This document shows, one piece after another, positions 56,693 through 64,000 of a stretch of DNA of 64,000 bases. This stretch comes from Lenzites betulinus (Eukaryota; Basidiomycota; Agaricomycetes; Polyporales; Polyporaceae), in assembly GCA_022264855.1 (NCBI GenBank), contig JABYQU010000053.1:1-64000 (forward strand), read 5' to 3'. Within the stretch, counting starts at the first letter, position 1, and each line of letters begins with the position of its first letter. The notes beneath the pieces are model-generated. The model was not told where the DNA came from. It saw nothing but the letters and a program-made list of their open reading frames with translations, and searched no databases. A program made the position numbers and the translations under genes.

Positions 56693-58410
56693 AATGGCAC
56701 AAGACAATGTCTGCGCAAATCATGCTGAACGCCAGCGTGCGTGTGGGTAATGTGCATGCGAGTGGACGTACTGAATGGCGCTGCAAGAGGCCGCGCGCTC
56801 GAGCCGGGGTGCGCGATCGCAGATTGGCGGCGTCCATCACATCCGAGTCGCGAGAGTGGTCGATTTCGCGACCTGCTCGTACCGCGCTGAAACTCGGTGA
56901 GCGCAGACGGACAGCGCAGGCGAGACGACGTACAGAGTGGCACGAGGGCGGGATGCCGGGCCAGCGCGGGGTGCACGATCGGGGCGGGATTCCCATAGCG
57001 AAATCATGTAAAACGTCGATTTTGAACGTTGCTCGTATCGCGCTGTAAATTCATTAGCCCGCGTAGTATGTCCAGGCGAACGAACGTACAACGTCGCGCG
57101 CCAGTCGCTCGGGAATCCCGGCGCGGAATGTGTGATTTTACTGGTTTGCCCACGAAATGACACGGATTCGACGCAAAGTGGACCCTCGCGGATCGGGCTG
57201 AGACTTGCTGTGGGTATGCGCAGTGGTGCATCGAGTCCGCCGTCGTATGCGCAGCGCGGGCGGAGCGGGACGTGGGGTGTTGTGCCGCGATCGAGCACGC
57301 CGGCTGGCGAATGTGTGCACGGCGCCGCGCACGACGAGGAACGCTCCGAGCGGGCTGGGGGCGGGTGGGCGTACGGCGTACATGCATGTCCACGTGCATG
57401 CGAGGCTGCATCGCGCAGGGAAAAAACGCCAGCCCGCGGCGAGCATTCTTCTGTGGACATGCTAGTGCATAGTCAGATGGCGCTGGAGGACATCAGTCAG
57501 AACGAATCCAATCAGAACGAAACTTACTACACACCGTTCGTATATATAGAGGAGCCCGTGTGCCAATTTGCGCGGCGCGGGGCCTTGGTGTCGGCGCGGG
57601 GTGAGTGATCATGTTCGGCGAGCGTCCGCCATGAAATGGCACAGAATGCATGGGATTTCGAACTGCTCGGCGCGTGGCGAGACGATGCGAGCCCACTCCG
57701 TTCGTACACAGGAGGGTGTGCGCGGAGTGTGAGGGTACAAGGTGGCGCCGTTCGGCCGCGGCGAGCAATTTTGTGCGAAAATATCTCTGAGGTGCAATAT
57801 GCTGCACCTGCTCTGAGCGCGTTAATACTTGGCATAAGTAAGCGGTACACGCCTGCGAGCACGCATGTACGTTTGCGTCGAAAACGGACAAAATCCGCGT
57901 GGGCAGTAGCACATTTTCTATGCGCAGCCGTGCAAAAGTGCTCGAATGACGCAAAATTCGACCTGCCCGGATCGGGCTGAAAATGCACACAGACACTGCG
58001 TACATGCACCACAGCTCGCGTTCTCGATCGCGGCGCGAACGGACACAGAATGGATGCGGGGCGGGCGAATATGTGTGCATGTCCATGAAATCACTCGAAA
58101 TGACGCAAACTCGACCTGCTCGGATCGTCTTGCAACTTCGCATGCGCATAGAGAACGTGCAGGAGAAGCTATATGGAGCATCTCGCGGCAGGGAAACAGG
58201 GGACGGGGGAGTTATTGACTGATCTCATCGTCAATTCTGTCCAAGATGAGCATACACAACGTTTGACTCATCGTATCGGGCTGAAAATGCGTGGGTATAT
58301 GCTTTATGTATCGACAACGGTGCACACCAAAGTACAGAGCAGTAGGCGGCATGGTCGAGACGGGGCGGGCCGGTCACTCCACATGCCTATGAAACTGCGC
58401 TGGCCGTCGC
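56693..58410. repeat. Degenerate satellite of about 155 bp period, copy 3
   Basis: Same block as in copies 1 and 2. Confidence 0.6.
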
Positions 58411-59221
58411 GAGCGCGACAGGCACGGCGCGGCCCTAGAACGAGACTTGTGCATCCCCATCGTGCTTGTGAACGTGCGCGCGAAGCCGTTTTTTCTCTGT
58501 CGCAGTCTGTCTGGAGCGGAGGGGCGCGTATGCGCGGAGGACGGCATTAGCGTGCAGTGGGCGGGCGGAGGAGGAGCCAGGCGCCTGGCCGCGGTTGGGG
58601 CGTACAGGCGGAGAGTGTCCGCACTGAGCGATGTGCGAGGTGGAAGAGAGCAGAGATTGGCAGACGCCCGCTGCCCAATTCGCTCTCTTCCTCATTCGTC
58701 CTCACGCTTAGTAAGCACTCGTGAGGCCTGACGCTCGTTCCTCGCTTTAGGCCTTACGTCGAGTGTCCGTCGAGGGCGGAGGGCGAGCCCTTTGGAGGGG
58801 AACAGCCTGCGCAGAGCAGCAGGCAAGGGCGGGCGCAGGCGGGGGAAGGCAGAAGAGAGCGCAGAGCAGACAGCCGCGAACGAGCGCAACAGCTGCCTGA
58901 CGTCACCGGCCGGGCAGGCCATCGAGCGCGGTGGACGTGATGAGCCGGCGGGGAGAAAACCCGTGATGAAGGCCGGATGCGGGGTAGCGGGTTGCCGGAG
59001 GCGCATAGTACTTATGGTGAGTCTTGCCTGAACGACCACCTGAGCATTCTAGCCCCTCTCTTTGACACTTGCTCGCTGCTAGTACTCGATTGAACGACTG
59101 GCCACTCTATCTCCCGCTTTATATACCGCACGTTTTCCGGGACAGGCAGACGGACCCCAGTCGATCTGAGTCTACACTTGCCTACCCCCGCTTACCCCAC
59201 ATTGCCTCAGCAACTGCTTTT

Positions 59222-61882
59222 ATGTTCCAGTCAACACGACGCGCAGCCTCTACCCGGTCTCTTCCAGCATTGGTACGTCATAGCCTTCTTTCTGCGCTTC
59301 GCGTGTTCGGCGTGACTTGGTGAGAACTATGCTCTCGGTCCGGCCCGGGAGATGCGACGACGAGTGTGGTGGGAAAGAATGGGCACATACGCCTTCTCAC
59401 CGGCATTTATAACTCGACCTGCCTGCTTTCCTACCAAGAGATTCTCGTCATATCTAGCTCTTTGACTAGTCGCGCGCAATACCCCATAATGCACCCTATG
59501 CATGCCCAGAGGGATCATCCGCGTCCTGATGCGCGCAGGACATGCAAGATGCTGTTTGGGCCCACAGGGTTCCAGCCGACCCATTTCCGTCCCGGGATCA
59601 TTGCCGGGCTGTGGTTTCCTGACGGGAAAGCGGATACCCGACTCTGCATATGTACCAGACGAAAGCCAACACTGACCCAACCTCGTCCAGTCCCATAGGC
59701 CTGCCACAATGTCCAAGACGCGCACCTTCAAGTCCTCTGCGCCGCGCAAATCCGACGTCCCCCCAGGGTACGTCGCGGACCCCAATCAAGGCCCATGCTG
59801 CGATATGAAGCGTCGCTGCCGCGCCTCCCCGTGCCCACCATCTCCTCGACTGCATCAAAATACCTCGAGACGGTTGAGCCGCACCTCACGCGCGAGCAGT
59901 TCGCGAAGACGCAGGCGGCGGTGAACGCGTTCGTCGGCTCGGAGCAGGCCAAGGTGCTGCAGGAGCGTCTGCAGGCGCGCGCCACGGATCCGGGCACGAA
60001 GAGCTGGCTGGCGGACTGGTGGAACGAGGCGGCGTACATGGGCTATCGCGATCCTGTGGTCGTATTTGTGAGCTACTTCTACGTGCATGTGGACGACAAG
60101 ACGCGGCCAAGCCAGGCGAAGCGGGCGGCGCAGCTGCTGAAGGCGACTCTGCCGTTCAGGCAGTTGACCGAGAGGTGGGTGGTCTACGCTGTTGCTCTGG
60201 GGAGACGTACTGACAACCCCGTAGCGGTCAGCTTGAGCCGGAGAAGGTGCGTGGGGCGCCCTTGGCGATGTCTTCATACGAGTGGCTGTAAGTCTGTCGT
60301 ACCAGTAGGAGGACCTGTCCTGACATCTGCTTAGATTCCACTCGAGTCGATACCCTACGAAGCCTTCGGACACCGCGAAGAAATTTGACCCCCAGGCCCA
60401 TAATCACGTCGTGTTTGTAAGGAAAAACAAGTTCTTCAAGGTCGCGTTAGCGGACAAGTCCGGACGCGAGCTGTCTGCAGAAGAACTCGAGGCACAGATT
60501 GAGAAGGTGATCAAGTGGCGGGTAGCGAGAAGGCAACGCCCGTCGGCGCACTGACGTCGGAGAACCGCGACGTCTGGACAGATGTGTGTCACTTTCAACC
60601 TCTACTCCCGCTGTGGATGTCCTCGCTAATCATAGCGATAGGCCCGCGCTGCCCTCCTCGCAGCATCTCCGTCTAACGCTGCCTCATTGGCAGATATCGA
60701 GTCTGCGATACTGGTGGTTGCATTGGACGACACGAAGCCCGTCACGCGCGAGCAGGCGAGCTGGCAGTGCTGGGTCGGCGACGGCAGGAACCGGTTCTAC
60801 GACAAGCACCAATGTTCGTATCCTAGTCGTCGATCTCTGTCCCGCTCTAACCTCTGCCCGCATTGCAGTCATCGTGTTCGAGAACGGCAAGTCCGGGTTC
60901 CTCGGGGAGCACTCGTGCATGGACGGCACGCCCACGCTGCGCCTGAACGAGTTCATCCTCGCCGCGCTCGCGCACGGGAAGGTTGACCTCGGGACCGCGC
61001 CCGCCGGCGCGCAACTGGAACCCCCGCAAGAGCTGCCCTTCACCTCGATGCACCCACGCAGCAGGCCATCGCAGCGCGGAGGAGCACTTCGACGCGCTCG
61101 TCGGCGCGCACGAGATGGAGTGCTGCACTACGAGGGGTACGGGAAAGAGGATCAAGGCGTACAAGGCTCGCCGACGCGTGGCGCAGCTCGTAAAGCAGCT
61201 CGCGTTCCACAAGATGTTCGGCCGTCCGGGCGTGTGTACGAGAGCGCGCAGACGCGCAAGTACCAGCTCGGCCGCACGGAGGTTATCCGGAGCGCGAGCA
61301 AGGAGAGCAAGCGTGGGCGGAGGCGATGCTCGACCCCAGCCAGACTGTAAGAGGCGTGTTTGTATACTCGCGAAGTGTGATGCTGATTTGGTATATGCAG
61401 GACGAACACCGCGCTGCGCTGTTCCGCAAGGCTGTCTCGCGCCACCTCCAGTACGCGGCATGGGCAGCCGATGGCCAGGGCGTCGACCGCCACCTCTTTG
61501 GCCTCAAGAAGTGCCTGAAGGAGGGCGAGCCCGTCCCTGAGATCTACACGGACGAGGCGTTCTCGAAGACGAACCATTGGGAGCTGTCCACGTCACAGCT
61601 CTCGTCGCCCTATCTCGATGGCTGGGGCTACGGCGAAGGTGTGTAGAGCGTGCTTTCGTGCGACCTGCGCGCAATGCTAATGTACATGGGATAGTCGTCC
61701 CTGATGGGTACGGCCTCTCGTACTCCATCGGCGACCACTATATCCGCTGGACGATCACGAGCCTCAAGCGCCGCACGGCCGAGCTCAAGCATTACCTCGC
61801 GGAGGCGGCGACAGAGACGCGGGCGATGATGGAGCGCGCTGCTGCGGAGGCGAAGAAGGAGGCGGACAAGGCGAAGCTGTGA
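59222..61882 (+). pseudogene. CAT2: Carnitine O-acetyltransferase, copy 4 (multiple frameshifts)
   Basis: Presequence ATG at 59222, second ATG at 59709, AKL end at 61882. It has the same one-base loss as copy 2 after AATCAAGG (about 59791), another in the exon around GTGATCAAGTGGCGGG (about 60514) and at least eight more between 61040 and 61315, destroying the region that normally reads LDAPTQQAIAAAEEHF through RSASKESKAWAEAM. The clustering near the window end and the lack of codon bias in the changes argue for low-quality consensus rather than an old pseudogene. Confidence 0.75.
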
Positions 61883-63066
61883 ACATTGGTACTGGTACAC
61901 GCGAGTGCGCGCGCGGGGCGAGTGCGACCCTGGCCTTGCGAGGCCCTGCGAGATCTTCCGGATGGAATGCTGGCCTCTGGGTGGGCAGTGGGGGATAAGT
62001 CTCGGTGGGCAACGGGGAGTAGTTCTCGGTGGCCATGGGGTAGGTCCCAGTGGGAGTTTGGATTCCCTGCGTAGAGGAGTGAGTTGGACTTTGGACTCAG
62101 ACTCGGCTCGAGTGGTGCACACTCTCTGGCTGGGACTTGCTCTCGCTGTGGCCTCTTGTGCTCGCTGCCTCTGTCTTCAGGACACCGATGACCAGATCCG
62201 CGCGCGCGCAGAGGTAAGCGACACAGCTCGATACTCGACGCCAATGGCTGTGCCAGGACAGTGCGCCGCCCAGGGTACGCGCTCCCCTGCGCTCATCTGA
62301 GATCCATCGACACCCTGACCATCCCCGCCCACGCAGTGTCACGCCGCCGGCGTCCGCGCGCAACAACGCCCCGCCGCTCCGAAGGCTCACAAGTTACAAC
62401 GCGAGTAAGTATCGCTCACGCGCACCCTCGGGGCCGTCCCGTCGGAGAGGTAATTGCGACTTCGGGGACTACAACGCCAGCGCCCATCACGGGCCTTGCT
62501 AATAGAACTTTCATGGCGCCGCCGCTCGACACCACCGCGAGCCGCGGTGTCACATCAGCCCCGCTCGCTCGCCTGTGCCGCCTCACCCTGGTGCGAAGAA
62601 TAAACGACAACGTCTTGCTCCGGGTGTTGCGCTCACAGCTCCGCCCCGGTAACTTCCCGACGGCGCCTGGAAAGATGCAGAAGAGGCTCGCCGCGCCACG
62701 CCGATGTTTTCCTGCTCGGCTGGCTGTCCGCCAGGACTGAAATTGTGTTGGCGACACACGTCAGGATGCCGGCGTGAGCATCAGCGCGCGGCAAACATTT
62801 TGAGCGCGATCGCGCACAGCTGGCGAGCAGGCAGGTCAGCGGTTGACACGGCTTCGAGCATGTACATAGTACTATTCCTCTATATAATTGCTATTTCCCG
62901 CCTTGCCTCACGAGCCCGTTTGCTTTTCGACGAGCGCGAACGCGCCGTACAGTGCAGGCAGTCACATTGATTATTACCAGACTAATATGATAAAGTAGAC
63001 AGGAAAAGAAAGATGCCGGCGCATCAGTCGCTCTCTGAGACGTCCCCGACCCGGTGCCCAGGCAGC

Positions 63067-63715
63067 TCACATGCGCCGCAAATTTCCTAGGTGGTGCGCC
63101 CAGTACCCGCCGTACACGTCCTCGACGGGATATTCGGGCCCGTCCTCATCGTCGCTGTCGACGCGCCGCGCACTCTTCGCCCCGTTCCGCACGTACCGAG
63201 GCGGGTACTTCTCCGCGTCGACCGTCGGCCGCGCCCGTCGCCCCTTGATGTCGTTCCGCCCGCAGTGCACCGTCGACCCCCGAAAGTCTGCGCTCGGGCA
63301 CGCGTTCCGCGCGTCCTCCAGCGCCGCGAGCCGCTCGCCCGCCGTCGTCCATGCCCACCGCATCTTGCCCCTCTCCCACGCGTGCAGCAGCGCCCGGATG
63401 TGCGCCGTCGCGATCGCCCGGTCGCTCAGATTCACAAACGGCACGCCAGCCGGCCAGCCGACGAGCTTGACCCTGTGCGCGAGGAAGACGTCCTTGCAGA
63501 AGCTCCGCACCGTCCAGCGCATCTTCGCCCGCGGGTTCCCCGTGAACTCGGCTGCGGACGCCGGCGGCGGTCAGTCACGGGGCGCGCCGCGCGGACGCTG
63601 TGCGGAGACACTCACCCAGTCCGTCTGCGATCACCATCGGGCCGTGCCCTTTCGCGGGCAAGCGGCGTAGGTAGTCCTCTCCGAGCGCGGTTCGAAGTCT
63701 GTTTGCCCGTGGCAT
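63067..63715 (-). pseudogene. Unknown minus-strand gene, copy 4 (exon 1 damaged)
   Basis: Exon 2 (63067 to about 63551) is intact and identical to copies 1 and 3. Exon 1 has several one-base losses (near 63637, 63651 and 63671) that destroy the ARMVIADGL frame. These fall in the poor-quality end of the window. Confidence 0.6.
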
Positions 63716-64000
63716 GTCGGTGTGAGCTGTTGGGCCGAGGCGACGGCCAGAGGATGTGCAAATAGTCGAATGCGCAAGGGTGGCGGGGAGTAGGTGTTGA
63801 CCAGCAGAGCAGGCTCAGGTAGTGTCCAGATTATTAGTATCCTAGCCTATAGACCGGCCGACCGAATGTATCCCTGCACGAGCGGCGTCACAGCCCCTGC
63901 CGAGGACGCTCCGCACAGTGGCTACAGCCGCCTTCGCGTTTCTGACCGCTCCCGTACCCGCCCAGCGCCCACTGCGTAACAGTCTGCGTCGTGAGCGATC

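Larger units (their letters stand above)
49451..58920. repeat. Tandem unit copy 3 (9470 bp)
   Basis: Lacks the 741 bp segment at exactly the same join as copy 1. It shares some variants with copy 4 (for example CTATGCTCTCGG at 49858, where copies 1 and 2 have CTATGGTCTCGG) and has private ones (ACCGCGGCAAAATAC at 50380). Confidence 0.95.
58921..64000. repeat. Tandem unit copy 4, partial, runs off the window
   Basis: Continues the array to the last base. Single-base losses and gains against copies 1-3 become frequent between 61040 and 61320 and again from about 62530 to the end (for example 63600-63980), where they come every few tens of bases. They do not respect reading frame or noncoding status. 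Confidence 0.93.

Noticed and set aside
29794..64000. Ribosomal DNA array
   Set aside because: The unit length is rDNA-like, but no 18S, 5.8S or 28S sequence is present and the unit encodes ordinary intron-containing protein genes.

Overview
The window looks like nuclear DNA of a basidiomycete, most likely an Agaricomycete. It is GC-rich, its genes are split by many 50-65 nt GT-AG introns, and the gene families are typical of that group (a DUF6534 membrane protein, paired P450s, a secreted ExeM-type nuclease, a PPPDE-thioredoxin-PUL fusion). Almost every gene has to be assembled from exons in different frames. All functional calls come from reading the sequence and family knowledge; no database search was run.

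The left part (1-29.8 kb) is ordinary gene-dense DNA. In order it holds: an aldo/keto reductase (-); a DUF952 protein (-); a secreted endonuclease/exonuclease/phosphatase-fold nuclease (+); CDC123 (-), divergent from a DUF6534 protein (+); two tandem P450 paralogues (-); the RNase P/MRP subunit POP1 (-), divergent from a small mitochondrial coiled-coil protein (+); a secreted serine/threonine-rich-tailed protein (+); a large protein ending in the PTS1-like tripeptide SRL (+, possibly PEX8); and a PPPDE/thioredoxin/PUL fusion (+). Nothing convincing was found in 1-1400.

The right part (29.8-64 kb) is one large direct tandem array. Its unit is about 9.47 kb, present three full times (the second stretched to 10.19 kb by an extra 741 bp) plus a fourth partial copy that runs off the window. 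Each unit carries a carnitine O-acetyltransferase gene (+), a convergent gene of unknown function (-), and about 5 kb of GC-rich DNA without recognisable genes. That DNA includes a G-rich tract and a degenerate satellite with a period near 155 bp. The acetyltransferase has two in-frame starts, one on an upstream exon encoding a mitochondrial presequence, and ends in AKL (PTS1). This fits the known fungal pattern of mitochondrial plus peroxisomal targeting from one gene. Copies 1 and 3 are open throughout. Copy 2 has one frameshift. Copy 4 has many single-base losses, concentrated toward the window end, which looks like poor consensus quality at a contig edge.

Points most worth a second look: the tandem amplification of a dual-targeted carnitine acetyltransferase; the nucleosome-length satellite inside the unit; the segment present only in copy 2; and 13-14 nt microexons that carry catalytic motifs in the reductase and both P450s, along with a GC-AG intron shared at the P450 haem loop.
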